Source of the DNA: CAXTEJ01 sp964243295
GTDB taxonomy: Bacteria > Actinomycetota > Actinomycetes > Actinomycetales > Angustibacteraceae
Length of the DNA: 54,465 nucleotides
Direction of reading: 5' to 3'
Assembly (NCBI GenBank): GCA_964243295.1
Contig: CAXTEJ010000023.1
Span: 1 to 54,465, forward strand
The first letter of the stretch is position 1; every line of letters starts with the position of its first letter. The notes below the pieces were generated by a model. The model was not told the DNA's origin, ran no database searches, and saw only the letters and a program-made list of their open reading frames with translations. Below, one piece after another: positions 16,304 to 24,080 of this stretch. The translations under genes were made by a program, and so were the position numbers.

Positions 16304-17020
16304 TCAGTCAGACGTGCAGAGGTTCGATGCAATTGGCTGCTCATCGGTGACATCCGTCAATGGCGGAACCGACGAAACCGTAGGCTCTGCGTAAACCCAC
16401 GGCACTACTGAGCAGATAGCGTTCCCGAGTGGGTCACCGACAACTTCATCTGTCGGGATGAGTAGGGCAACCTCAATAAAGTCAGTCTGATCGGGTACCG
16501 ATTCATTCATCACCTCCCAACCCAAGTCGAGCTCAGGACGACCCGTCTTAGCACTCTGATCTGCGGCGGTCGGCACACCGAGGACGGCAACGAAATCCCG
16601 CAGGGTCGACCGACCGAGTATGAGACCTCGGGGAAGAAGGACGTGAGAAGCCGCCGCCGCATCTTCACGGCTGACGATCGGGCCGGACACAGTGAAAAGT
16701 CGCGGCTCGAATTCTACCGTCTCCGAAAGGCCATCCCAAGACCAAGAGCGGCTAGCGAGGCTGCCCTCCAAGTCAGGTGCTTCAGTGGTCTCAACTGCAT
16801 CATCGGGCATCAGACGGTCCACCTGCTCGACCGTCATGCCGTGATTGATGCCTAGCATGCTTGTAGCAGCAGACGTTCCTGGCGCTCGGCCGTCTGGGTC
16901 GACCAGATATCTATCGATCGGGGCCGATCGCGGATTGACGCGCTCAATCACCCAGCCAGCGGCGCCTGTAAGGCCTCCCAGCACAGCGGCCAACGCGACG
17001 CAAAGCCCAAGCAAACGCAT
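16304..17020 (-). CDS. Membrane-anchored protein of unknown function
   Basis: A 238-residue protein inside the decayed element, with the only long intact frame there. It has an N-terminal membrane anchor (LGLCVALAAVLGGLTGAAGW, residues ~4-23). The acidic extracytoplasmic domain shows GINHGMTVEQVDRLMPDDAV and a later ISREDAAAASHVLLPRG-like stretch. I do not recognise the family. The start is uncertain: ATG 17020 gives a minimal anchor, while the frame stays open to 17221 and an upstream GTG is possible; none has a good ribosome site. Codon use is less biased than in flanking chromosomal genes. It could be a cargo gene of the element. Confidence 0.5.
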   Translation of the reverse strand: MRLLGLCVALAAVLGGLTGAAGWVIERVNPRSAPIDRYLVDPDGRAPGTSAATSMLGINHGMTVEQVDRLMPDDAVETTEAPDLEGSLASRSWSWDGLSETVEFEPRLFTVSGPIVSREDAAAASHVLLPRGLILGRSTLRDFVAVLGVPTAADQSAKTGRPELDLGWEVMNESVPDQTDFIEVALLIPTDEVVGDPLGNAICSVVPWVYAEPTVSSVPPLTDVTDEQPIASNLCTSD

Positions 17021-17313
17021 CAGACGACGATCAGGATCGGCCGCCGCATCAACGCCTTGCCAACGGTCAACCGACCGCGCACTTCGCTGCGGTGGCCTGG
17101 CCACGATAAGGTCACCCCCCACTACGTTGTGCTGCAACCATCTGCGCGAGCCTCTCAGCAGCACCGCTACATGGCAACCCTGCGGCCTGGGCGGAGCCAG
17201 CCGGGTGCAGTCCGGCACCATAGGACGGTGACCGGCTGGTGCGTAAGCACTAGGCAGTCCGTGCGACCGCCTGCTGAAGGTGCGTCGCTACGCGCACGCG
17301 TCCGGTCTCAGTC

Positions 17314-17740
17314 CTACGCGACAGACACCTTGACGACGGACTGGGAGTGGGTGAAGGCGAAGCCGGCGCGCATGTCGCCTTCACGGCCACAGGTCGGAGG
17401 TGGAGTAGACGGAGCGGTCGGCCTCGACGGTGGCGAAGTCGCGGACGACGAGCCAGACCCGTGAGTGGTCCACCGCGTAGAGGGTGTTCGCCGGGACGTA
17501 CTGCGAGACGAACAGGTCGACGCCGAGGATGCGCCGCCCGGTCGCGGAGGTGGCGTCAGCGCCGAGCACCGGCTGGTTGGAGCCGGTCGCGGTCTTGATC
17601 GTCGCCAGGGCCAGAGCGGTTGCCGGGGAGCACACGAACGCCGTCACGGTCGCGCCGACCGTCTCGGCCTTGCTGATCGCGGTGGCGGCGAAGTCGAGGT
17701 TGACGAAGGCGCTGGCGGCGACGTGGTGCTGGATGCCGCC
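17314..17740 (-). pseudogene. Remnant of an HK97-type phage major capsid protein (C-terminal part)
   Basis: Read leftward, the frame gives AFVNLDFAATAISKAETVGA, then VTAFVCSPATALALATIKTA, GRRILGVDLFVSQYVPANTL and AVDHSRVWLVVRDFATVEAD. Together these are the C-terminal domain of an actinophage HK97-fold capsid protein. After YSTSD two single-base shifts are needed to recover the usual ending VAVKA/MRAGFAFTHSQSVVKV, which stops at 17314. The N-terminal half is missing and the break coincides with the start of the integrase fragment on the opposite strand. This shows that the element derives at least partly from a phage. Confidence 0.8.
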
Positions 17741-18227
17741 GGTCCTCCGGTCACTGGTCGACGCCCTGGCCGAGCAAATGGCCGGTAAGCCCGCCGACGG
17801 GCTGGTGTTCACCGCGCCCGAGCGTTGGCCGCTGCGACTGATGAACTATCGCCGCCGGGTGTTCGACCCCGAAGCCGACTCGGTCGGTCTGGCCGGGCTG
17901 ACCCCGCACGTGCTGCGGCATACCGCTGCGAGCCTGGCCGTGAGCGCCGGGGCCAACGTCAAGGCCGTGCAGAGGTTGCTCGGCCATGCCAGCGCGGCCA
18001 TGACCCTCGACGTATACTGGGGCCCTTTCGACGACGACCTCGATGCCGTCGCCGACCGGATGGACTCAGCCGCCGCGCTTCGGCAACGGCTCCGGCTCAG
18101 CCGCATGTGCCATTTATGTGCCCTCCGGGCCCCTTCGCCAACCTCGCGGACCACCGGGCAACGCTCTGACCTTGCGGCTCATTGGGTGGGGCAGGTGGGG
18201 CTCGAACCCACGACCGACGGATTATGA
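17741..18227 (+). pseudogene. Tyrosine recombinase (phage integrase), C-terminal fragment
   Basis: The catalytic C-terminal part of a tyrosine integrase. It contains GLTPHVLRHTAASLAVSAGA, with the HxxR box, then VQRLLGHASAAMTLDVY, with the second His and the nucleophilic Tyr. The N-terminal arm- and core-binding domains and the first catalytic Arg are lost at a junction with the capsid remnant. The frame continues through the attachment core, so its last residues (VGQVGLEPTTDGL) are translated tRNA sequence. Its position beside the intact tRNA end and its direction toward it are standard for such islands. It is not expected to be active. Confidence 0.85.
18103..18122 (+). promoter_or_regulatory. 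Candidate integrase arm-type site near attR
   Basis: GCATGTGCCATTTATGTGCC, 18 of 20 bases identical to 14622-14641, with two ATGTGCC copies. It lies inside the 3' end of the integrase remnant, ~63 bases from the attR core. Confidence 0.45.
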
Positions 18228-18228
18228 G
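18185..18228 (-). repeat. attR: 44-bp core shared with attL, inside tRNA-Met
   Basis: Exact copy of 14474-14517. It covers the 3' half of the functional tRNA gene, so integration at this end kept the tRNA intact. Confidence 0.92.
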
Positions 18229-18260
18229 TCCGCTGCTCTGACCGGCTGAGCTACTGCCCC
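18187..18260 (-). tRNA. tRNA-Met (CAT anticodon)
   Basis: A 74-nt cloverleaf on the minus strand starting GGGGCAGTAGCTCAG, with anticodon loop CTCATAA (CAT), T-arm GTGGGTTCGAGCCCCAC and a 7-bp acceptor stem GGGGCAG/CTGCCCC. The discriminator is A and CCA is not fully encoded. TAGGCT about 10 bases upstream is a plausible -10. The A-U-free acceptor and paired 5' end argue for elongator Met rather than initiator; a lysidine-modified Ile2 tRNA also has CAT and is not excluded. It is the integration target of the adjacent element. Confidence 0.92.
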
Positions 18261-18344
18261 GTGGCGGCGAGCCTAGCGACGGCTGGCGACGGTCGGGTCG
18301 AACCGGGACGTCACGGCTCGTGGCGCCCCGGTTCGGCGGTGGCG

Positions 18345-18584
18345 TCAGTCGACGCGGGGGGACTCGCCCTGCAGCTTGTCGATCAGCACCGAGGCGTCGG
18401 CCTTGGTGAGGTCGTCGGGGACGTCCTCGCCGGCCTCGCGCGCCAGGGTGCTCAGGTAGGACTTCTGCGGACCGGTGGCGGGCTCGCCGCCGGTGGCCCA
18501 CTGGTCGACGGGCTTGGTGGCGTCGTCGGCGCCGTGCTGGTCGTGGATCGGCTGGGTGCTCTCGTCGGGCGTGTTCTCGCTCAT
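18345..18584 (-). CDS. DUF3072 small protein
   Basis: A 79-residue acidic protein. The C-terminal half matches the DUF3072 pattern: ATGPQKSYLSTLAREAGED, then DLTKADASVLIDKLQG, ending at residue 79. The N-terminal half is polar and probably disordered (SENTPDESTQPIHDQHGADD). This actinobacterial family has no known function. ATG at 18584 is chosen because the conserved reading begins there. GAGG is only 2 nt before it, so the longer start at 18632 cannot be excluded. It lies directly beyond the tRNA integration site, on the chromosomal side. Confidence 0.7.
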   Translation of the reverse strand: MSENTPDESTQPIHDQHGADDATKPVDQWATGGEPATGPQKSYLSTLAREAGEDVPDDLTKADASVLIDKLQGESPRVD

Positions 18585-18641
18585 GGCCTCGACCATATGT
18601 TCGATTCGATCGTCGCGCACCTCGAGCGACACGGTCGGTGC

Positions 18642-19166
18642 TCACAGCGTGCTGGGCAGGGCTCCCCCGGGCTGCGCGGCGAGCGCCGCCTGCACCAGCT
18701 GCGACAGCCGCTCGGGCGGGACCTCACGCGTTCGCGCGGCCGTCAGCTCGCGCAGCGACCGCGCGACGTGCTGCAGCACGTCGACGAGGGCCACGACCTC
18801 CTCGCGCGACCACCCCTGCCGCGGCTTGTCGAGCAGCAGCGAGGCCAGCGCCGGCTCGGCGCTCGCGACCTGCAGCATCGCCTGCTCCAGCTGGTCCGGC
18901 GTGCTCGAGCGAACCGTCGCGAGGACGCCGGCCAGGCTGGACGCCCGACCGCGCGACCACAGCCCCTCGACGAGAGCCTCGAGCACCTCCTGCTCGACGC
19001 CGCCACCGCCACCGCGGTAGGTGGCGTCGAGGATCGGCACCTCCCGCCCGCACCAGGGACACAGCGACCGCGACTGGTCCATGGTGACCGCCGTGCCCGG
19101 GCCGACCTCGAAGTCGACCTCGTGGAAGCCGTGCTGAGGGCATCGGGCGATGGGTGCGACGGCCAT
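18642..19166 (-). CDS. Zinc-ribbon-like protein of unknown function
   Basis: A 174-residue protein. The N-terminal ~45 residues contain RCPQHG and, later, CPWCG, which together could bind zinc (Cys/His then Cys-x2-Cys). The remainder is helical (VEQEVLEALVEGLW, EEVVALVDVLQHVARSLREL). I do not recognise a family. ATG at 19166 gives the start MAVAPIARCPQHG, placing the zinc site at the extreme N-terminus; upstream residues in the frame look non-coding. It lies before the peptide-utilisation operon's end, in the same orientation but separated by ~165 bases, and is probably independent. Confidence 0.55.
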   Translation of the reverse strand: MAVAPIARCPQHGFHEVDFEVGPGTAVTMDQSRSLCPWCGREVPILDATYRGGGGGVEQEVLEALVEGLWSRGRASSLAGVLATVRSSTPDQLEQAMLQVASAEPALASLLLDKPRQGWSREEVVALVDVLQHVARSLRELTAARTREVPPERLSQLVQAALAAQPGGALPSTL

Positions 19167-19331
19167 GACCCAACGTAGGACGAGCGCGACGTCCGCGGCC
19201 AGTGCAGCGCGGTGGCGGTCGCCTGCCAACCCACCATGACCAGCGGCCCGGCACTGGCCGACGCCCCCGGACGCGCCTCGAGCGGTTGTCGATCCTCACC
19301 CCTGCCGCGGGCCCACGTGGGACTGACCTCC

Positions 19332-21083
19332 CTACGGCTGCAGGCCCGCAGGGGTCAACGCGCAGCGGGTCACGTCCCCGGTCGCCGGGTCCACGGACAG
19401 CGCGAGGTGCCAGAGCGCGGTCGCGGTGGTGAGCTCGTACGTCGCACTGCCGGGCTGCTCACTGCCGGGCTGCTCGCCGGCAACGACGTCGCCGAGCGCC
19501 TGGAAGGGACCGTCCACGGCGACCGCCGCGGCCGACGCGCGGAGCAGCGCAGCAGGATCGACGTCGACCGCGTGCGTGAGGTGCGCCGGCCATCGCGGTG
19601 AGTCCGAGGTGAACGCCGCGAGCAGGTCGCGAGCGGCGGCGTCGAGGACGTCGGACGACGCGCAGACCGTGACCGACATCGTCTGCACGCGCGGCGGCAC
19701 CTGCGGAGTCAGCCGGATCTCGACGAGCAGCCGCCCCCGCTCGCCGCGGACGGTCCAGGTGGCGCCGGCGGGGGTCGGGTGCGCCACCGCCCCCAGCTCG
19801 CTCACGAGTCCGGACCCGCCGTACCCGATGGCCGCGCGCGCGGCCTCCAGCTCGGCGCGGCGCTCGGCCCGAGGCTTGTCCAGGTCGACGTTGGCGGCGA
19901 AGACCTCGTCGGCGAGCCGGTCGTCCCAGCTCGCCAGCAGCCGGTGGACGTCGGCGACCGCCTTCACCGTCGCCGGCCACGGCGTGGTGCGAGGTCGTGC
20001 TCGGCGGCCGAGCAGCGCCGCGAGCGCCTGCGCCGCAGGCTGGTGCACGGGCGCGTAGGTCGCGTTGGCGAGCACGACGACACCGATGCCGTGGGTCGGG
20101 CTCCACCGCATGTGCGCGCCGTATCCCGGGTAGCCGCCGGGGTGGCTGATGACGGGTCCGGTGGCGTCGTCCTCGACGAACAGGCCGAAGCCGTAGCCGG
20201 TCGGCGCCGGCCAGGCGTGGCCGCCGGCGACGGCCAGGAGGGGCTGCGTCGAGATGGACCGGTGCTGCTGCTGCATCTCGCGGCGGGTCGCCCGCCTCAC
20301 TGGGTGGTCGTCAGGCTCGTCGCGGGCAGGGAACGCCGCGGCGAGGCCGCTGATCCACAGGGCGAGGTCCGCCACGCTGCTGTACAGGCCGCCGATGGCG
20401 GAGAACACGCCGGGCCGGTCGAACGGCAACGGCTCCCAGCCCCGGCCGGTACGGCGGTGGCCGCGCGTCAGCCTCGTCGGGTCGACGTCCGAGTCGCTGA
20501 AGACGGTCTGGCGCAAGCCGATCGGCTCGAGGATCGCGGCGCGCACCTCGTCGCGGTAGTCGCGACCCGCGACCGCGGTGACGACGCGGCCGAGCATCGC
20601 GAACCCGAGGTTGGAGTACTCGAAGGCCGTACCGGGAGCGGAGACGAAGCCGACGCCGCGGTGGAGGAACGCCGCGAGCTCGTCCGGCGTCATCGACTCC
20701 TGGCGGTCCGCCCAGGCGTCGTCGGTCGGGAGGCCGGCGCTCATCGACAGCAGGTGGCGGATGGTCAGGGCGGGTGAGTCGGTGGTGGGCAGGCCGGCCG
20801 CGGCGACCTCCGGGACGTACGTGGCCACGGCGTCATCCAGGTGCAGCGCGCCGGCGTCCCGCAGTCGCAGCACCGCGCTCGCGGTGAAGCTCTTGGTCAG
20901 CGACGCGATGCGGAACACGCTGTGCTGGTCAGGCGTGTCGCCGCCGTACACGTGTCCCACCCCCGCGCCACCGTGGTGCACGAGAGCGCCGTCCTCGACG
21001 ACGCCGTAGGAGATGCCCGGGACGTGCCCAGACGCGACCAGCGAGCCGAAGATCGCGTCGACCTGCTCGACGTCGGCGTTCAC
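19332..21083 (-). CDS. Serine hydrolase of the beta-lactamase/S12 family (D-peptidase-like)
   Basis: A 583-residue protein with an N-terminal S12 domain (~residues 1-380) and a long C-terminal extension (~200 residues, beta-rich) as in D-aminopeptidases and esterases of this family. Catalytic motifs are SLTK in FRIASLTKSFTASAV, YSN in FEYSNLGFAMLG, and HPGG in place of the KTG box. There is no signal peptide, so it is probably cytoplasmic. S12 members cleave D-amino-acid peptides, beta-lactams or esters. GTG at 21083 overlaps the preceding stop (GTGA). It is the last gene of the nine-gene importer/peptidase operon. The context favours D-peptide hydrolysis over antibiotic resistance. Confidence 0.85.
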   Translation of the reverse strand: MNADVEQVDAIFGSLVASGHVPGISYGVVEDGALVHHGGAGVGHVYGGDTPDQHSVFRIASLTKSFTASAVLRLRDAGALHLDDAVATYVPEVAAAGLPTTDSPALTIRHLLSMSAGLPTDDAWADRQESMTPDELAAFLHRGVGFVSAPGTAFEYSNLGFAMLGRVVTAVAGRDYRDEVRAAILEPIGLRQTVFSDSDVDPTRLTRGHRRTGRGWEPLPFDRPGVFSAIGGLYSSVADLALWISGLAAAFPARDEPDDHPVRRATRREMQQQHRSISTQPLLAVAGGHAWPAPTGYGFGLFVEDDATGPVISHPGGYPGYGAHMRWSPTHGIGVVVLANATYAPVHQPAAQALAALLGRRARPRTTPWPATVKAVADVHRLLASWDDRLADEVFAANVDLDKPRAERRAELEAARAAIGYGGSGLVSELGAVAHPTPAGATWTVRGERGRLLVEIRLTPQVPPRVQTMSVTVCASSDVLDAAARDLLAAFTSDSPRWPAHLTHAVDVDPAALLRASAAAVAVDGPFQALGDVVAGEQPGSEQPGSATYELTTATALWHLALSVDPATGDVTRCALTPAGLQP

Positions 21084-22228
21084 GACGTCACCTGCGCGCG
21101 GGCCCGCCCCGACCGGCGCACTAGCTCGAGCAGCCGTTCCCGGGGCAGCCCTGGGGTGCGGTGACCGTCGCGGCCGACCATGGTGCGGCCGGCGACCAGC
21201 GCGTTCAGCGTCGACTCCTCGACGCACTGGACCACGGCCTCGAACAGCGGGTCCAGCATCGACCAGGGCAGGAAGTCGAGGCGCTGCACCGACCGAGCGG
21301 CCGGGTCGGGCGACAGGGCGCTGCTCAGCGCGCCGCGGTTGGCGGTCGAGAAGGCGAGGAAGATGTCACCGGAGAAGTGGCTGCCCGTGGTGCCGGTGCG
21401 GGCGAGCCCGAGCGGGACGCGGCGGGCAAGGGCCTTGCACTGACCGGGCAGCAGCGGCGCGTCGGTGGCCACGACGACGATGCACGACCCCGCTCCGGGC
21501 GGGGCCATCCAGTCGGTGTCCTCCATCGGGTTGTCGTCGAGCATCTCGGCGCCGACGGGGACGCCGAGGACAGTCAGCTCGCGCCGGCTCCCGAAGTTGG
21601 CCTGCATCAGCGTGCCGACCGTGTACGTGGTGCCAGCGACGGTCACGAGCCGCGACGCGGTGCCGGTGCCGCCCTTGTAGCCGTAGCAGTTCATGCCGGT
21701 GCCGCCACCGACCGACCCCTCCGCGAGCGGGCCCGACGTGGTCGAGTCCAGGGCGGCGGCCACGGACGCGCTGGTGACGTGCCGCCCGTTGATGTCGTTG
21801 AGGTAGCCGTCCCACGTCTCCGCCACGACAGGCAGCATCCAGCCGGTGCTCCCCGTCGGCGAGCGCCCGGACACCCAGTCGATGATCCCTCGGTGCACGT
21901 CGCCGACCGCGTGGGTGTTGGTCAGCCCCACCGGGTGCGTGAGCCCGCCGTACTCCTCGATCCAGGTGGTGCCGGTCATCTCCCCGTTGCCGTTGAGCGA
22001 GGACCAGCCGGCGGCGATCGCCTCCTCGAACGCCTCCGGGCCCGTCGGCAGGATCACCGTCACCCCGGTGCGGACAGGCCCCTCGCCGACCAGCAGCTCT
22101 CCCTCCCCGGCCACGTGCGTCGTGTACCCGACCTGGAGCCCGTCGACGTCGGTGACGGCGTTCAGCGGCCCGGGCGAACCGCCGACCACCAGGCCGAGGT
22201 CGCGGGCGCGGGCGCCGGTGGGGGTCAC
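21080..22228 (-). CDS. DmpA/P1-family (S58) aminopeptidase
   Basis: A 382-residue homologue of the self-processing L-aminopeptidase/D-esterase DmpA and of beta-peptidyl aminopeptidases. It begins RARDLGLVVGGSPGPLNAVT, the standard N-terminus. It contains GGGTGMNCYGYKGGTG, and the autocleavage Gly-Ser in RTGTTGSHFSGDIFLAFST, where Ser becomes the N-terminal nucleophile of the beta chain. The start is debatable. GTG 22228 gives the usual family length. The frame is open to GTG 22315, which overlaps the M55 stop. A 17-codon ORF with a strong GGAGGGG site (ATG 22278) ends exactly on the 22228 start as GTGA. Enzymes of this family release N-terminal D- or beta-residues. Confidence 0.88.
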   Translation of the reverse strand: MTPTGARARDLGLVVGGSPGPLNAVTDVDGLQVGYTTHVAGEGELLVGEGPVRTGVTVILPTGPEAFEEAIAAGWSSLNGNGEMTGTTWIEEYGGLTHPVGLTNTHAVGDVHRGIIDWVSGRSPTGSTGWMLPVVAETWDGYLNDINGRHVTSASVAAALDSTTSGPLAEGSVGGGTGMNCYGYKGGTGTASRLVTVAGTTYTVGTLMQANFGSRRELTVLGVPVGAEMLDDNPMEDTDWMAPPGAGSCIVVVATDAPLLPGQCKALARRVPLGLARTGTTGSHFSGDIFLAFSTANRGALSSALSPDPAARSVQRLDFLPWSMLDPLFEAVVQCVEESTLNALVAGRTMVGRDGHRTPGLPRERLLELVRRSGRARAQVTS

Positions 22229-22311
22229 CGGGAACTCGCGGCTCGCGCGGTACCCGGCTCGATGTCTGTTCCCGCCATGGTCGATCCCCTCCTGTGCCCG
22301 CTGCCCCGGCG

Positions 22312-23136
22312 TCACTCCACGATCGCCCGGGTGAGCAGCACCACCGTGATGAACGTCTCGTACAGCCGGACCGGGTCGTCGTCGGTGATGGTGACCGTGC
22401 GGGCGTCGACGCGCTCGACCCCGGCGATGCGGGTCGCCATCTTCGCGAGGTCACCGTTGTGGAACAGCACCTCCAGCGTCGCGGGCAGGTCGATCGCGGG
22501 TGGTCGCGCCGAGCCCAGACCCGTGATCGCCTCGGCCGCCCGCTCGCGGATGAGGTCGCACGCCTGCGCCGGGTGGAGGCTGTCGGCCGCGAAGCGGGTC
22601 ACCGAGGTCTTGACCACGGCGCTGCGGATGCCGGGGCAGACCCGCTCGGCCTCCTCGGCCGTGGTGTCGTCCCCGGTGACGAGCACGACCGGCACGCCGT
22701 GACCGAGCGCCACCAGCGCGTTGATCCCCGACTCCCCCACCTCGACACCGTTCAGCAGCACCCGGCCGATGGCCCGCGGGTTGTAGGTGTGCGACAGCGC
22801 CGAGGCCTCGCTCGCCATCGAGCCGTGGTAGCTGACGAAGAACACCGCGTCGTACGACGGGTCGAGGCCCTCCATCATGTACATCGGCTTGTGCCGCCCC
22901 GACAGGTACCGGGCACGGCCCAGCAGGCCGTCGGGACGAAGGTTCTGCATGCTCGAGTGCGAGTCGTTGACCAGGAAGGTCGTGGCGCCGGCCGACATGG
23001 CGCCCTCGATCGACGCGTTGACCTCCGCCTGCAGCAGCCCGCGGTAGTGCTCGTACTCCGGCTGCGGCGGCAGGCACTGCGACCAGTCCACCACCCCGGC
23101 GGTGCCCTCCATGTCGGAGGAGATGTAGACCTTCAC
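22312..23136 (-). CDS. dppA: M55 D-aminopeptidase (DppA family)
   Basis: A 274-residue zinc D-aminopeptidase like Bacillus subtilis DppA, which releases D-Ala from D-Ala-containing dipeptides and forms a decamer. Metal-site motifs are SDMEGTAGV at residues ~7-15, VNDSHSSM at ~57-64 and VSYHGSMA at ~100. GTG at 23136 overlaps the upstream stop (GTGA), and its own stop abuts the DmpA gene. In Bacillus dppA is also in a dipeptide ABC transporter operon, so the neighbourhood is the expected one. No key residue appears to be missing. (B. subtilis names the peptidase dppA; here it is distinct from the binding protein at 27818-29365.). Confidence 0.92.
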   Translation of the reverse strand: MKVYISSDMEGTAGVVDWSQCLPPQPEYEHYRGLLQAEVNASIEGAMSAGATTFLVNDSHSSMQNLRPDGLLGRARYLSGRHKPMYMMEGLDPSYDAVFFVSYHGSMASEASALSHTYNPRAIGRVLLNGVEVGESGINALVALGHGVPVVLVTGDDTTAEEAERVCPGIRSAVVKTSVTRFAADSLHPAQACDLIRERAAEAITGLGSARPPAIDLPATLEVLFHNGDLAKMATRIAGVERVDARTVTITDDDPVRLYETFITVVLLTRAIVE

Positions 23137-24080
23137 AGCACGCTCCTCGGATAGGTGCGGGGGTCGGCGTCCCCCGGCGTCATGACGGCGTACGTCGCGC
23201 CGGGGCTCCCGGCGGCCGCGCCGTGGCGACCGTACGGCGTCAGCGCGAGCACCCGCAGCTCGGTGCGGAACCGGTCGGGCAGCTCGGCGGCGTCGCCCAG
23301 CGCCGCCAGGCAGGCCTTCTCGACGTCCTCACCGCGGGTCAGCGCGTCGACGACCGAGCGCGCCGTGCCCGACCGCATGCTCAGCTCGCCGCGGCCGGTG
23401 CAGGCGGCGCCACCACCGCGCAGGTCGCACCAGTTGCCCGCTCCGGGCAGGGCCGAGTCGCCCACGCGCCCGGGGTACTTCCAGGGGTAGCCGCTCGTCG
23501 ACACGCCCACGACCATCTCACCGTGGGAGTCGAGGGCGATGACGTTGATGGTGCCCCAGGGCCCGTCGTGCGGGGTGAACCGGTCGACGAGCTCGACGGC
23601 GGCCAGCCGGTAGGCCTCGTCACCGGCCTGGCTCGCGGTGTGCTCGCCCTCGACCGACAGCTCCGACGGGGCGAGCGCCTCGCGGAACAGCCGCCGCGAC
23701 TGCTCGGTGAGCAGCTCGGCGGTGCTGAACCCCTGCTCCGCCGCGAAGAGCGCCGCGCCCTCACCGACCAGCAGGCAGTGCTGCGGCAGCCGCTCGAGCA
23801 CAGCGCGCGCCACCGAGACCGGGTGCGGAAAGCCTTGCAGCGCACCGACCGCACCGAACCCGCGGGTCGAGCCCACCATCAGCGAGGCGTCGAGCTCGAC
23901 GACACCCTGGGCGTTGGGCAGGCCGCCGGTGCCGACGTACGGGTCGGCGAGGTTGTCCTCGCAGGCGCGCAGTGCCGCCTCGACGGCATCGAGTGCCGAC
24001 CCACCTGACTGCAGCACGTCGAGGCCGAGCGGCAGCCCGATCTCGCTGCGCTCGCTGCCGACGATGACCGGGCCGCTCAC
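23133..24080 (-). CDS. Ntn-hydrolase: aspartylglucosaminidase / isoaspartyl peptidase family (T2)
   Basis: A 315-residue N-terminal-nucleophile hydrolase. The probable autocleavage and nucleophile Thr is in GPWGTINVIAL (~residue 172). It is followed by VVGVSTSGYPWKYPGRVGDS and PGAGNWCDLRGGGAACTGRG, which match the aspartylglucosaminidase pattern (GRVGDSPIPGAG...). Such enzymes cleave beta-aspartyl amide bonds in glycosylasparagine or isoaspartyl peptides. The usual Asp-Thr cleavage pair is Gly-Thr here, a point to check. It overlaps the ATP-binding gene upstream and the M55 gene downstream by GTGA. The context favours isoaspartyl (beta-linked) peptides. Confidence 0.88.
   Translation of the reverse strand: MSGPVIVGSERSEIGLPLGLDVLQSGGSALDAVEAALRACEDNLADPYVGTGGLPNAQGVVELDASLMVGSTRGFGAVGALQGFPHPVSVARAVLERLPQHCLLVGEGAALFAAEQGFSTAELLTEQSRRLFREALAPSELSVEGEHTASQAGDEAYRLAAVELVDRFTPHDGPWGTINVIALDSHGEMVVGVSTSGYPWKYPGRVGDSALPGAGNWCDLRGGGAACTGRGELSMRSGTARSVVDALTRGEDVEKACLAALGDAAELPDRFRTELRVLALTPYGRHGAAAGSPGATYAVMTPGDADPRTYPRSVL

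Larger units (their letters stand above)
14474..18228. mobile_element. Degenerate integrative element in tRNA-Met
   Basis: A ~3.7-kb insertion bounded by an exact 44-bp direct repeat (14474-14517 and 18185-18228) that is the 3' half of the tRNA-Met gene. It contains a headless integrase beside the intact tRNA, a capsid-gene remnant, a frameshifted DUF262 gene, an unknown intact ORF and a membrane-protein remnant. Base composition in 14.9-17.2 kb is visibly lower in G+C than the surroundings. The gene content points to a heavily deleted prophage or phage-derived island. With no intact integrase it should be immobile on its own. Confidence 0.85.

Noticed and set aside
17484..17740. N-terminal extension of the integrase open frame
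   Set aside because: This stretch is the antisense of the capsid remnant and gives no integrase-like sequence; the recognisable integrase begins at ~17741.
18185..18227. C-terminal peptide VGQVGLEPTTDGL and related GSNPRPTDYE frames
   Set aside because: These are translations of the tRNA-Met 3' half, a well-known source of false protein tails.
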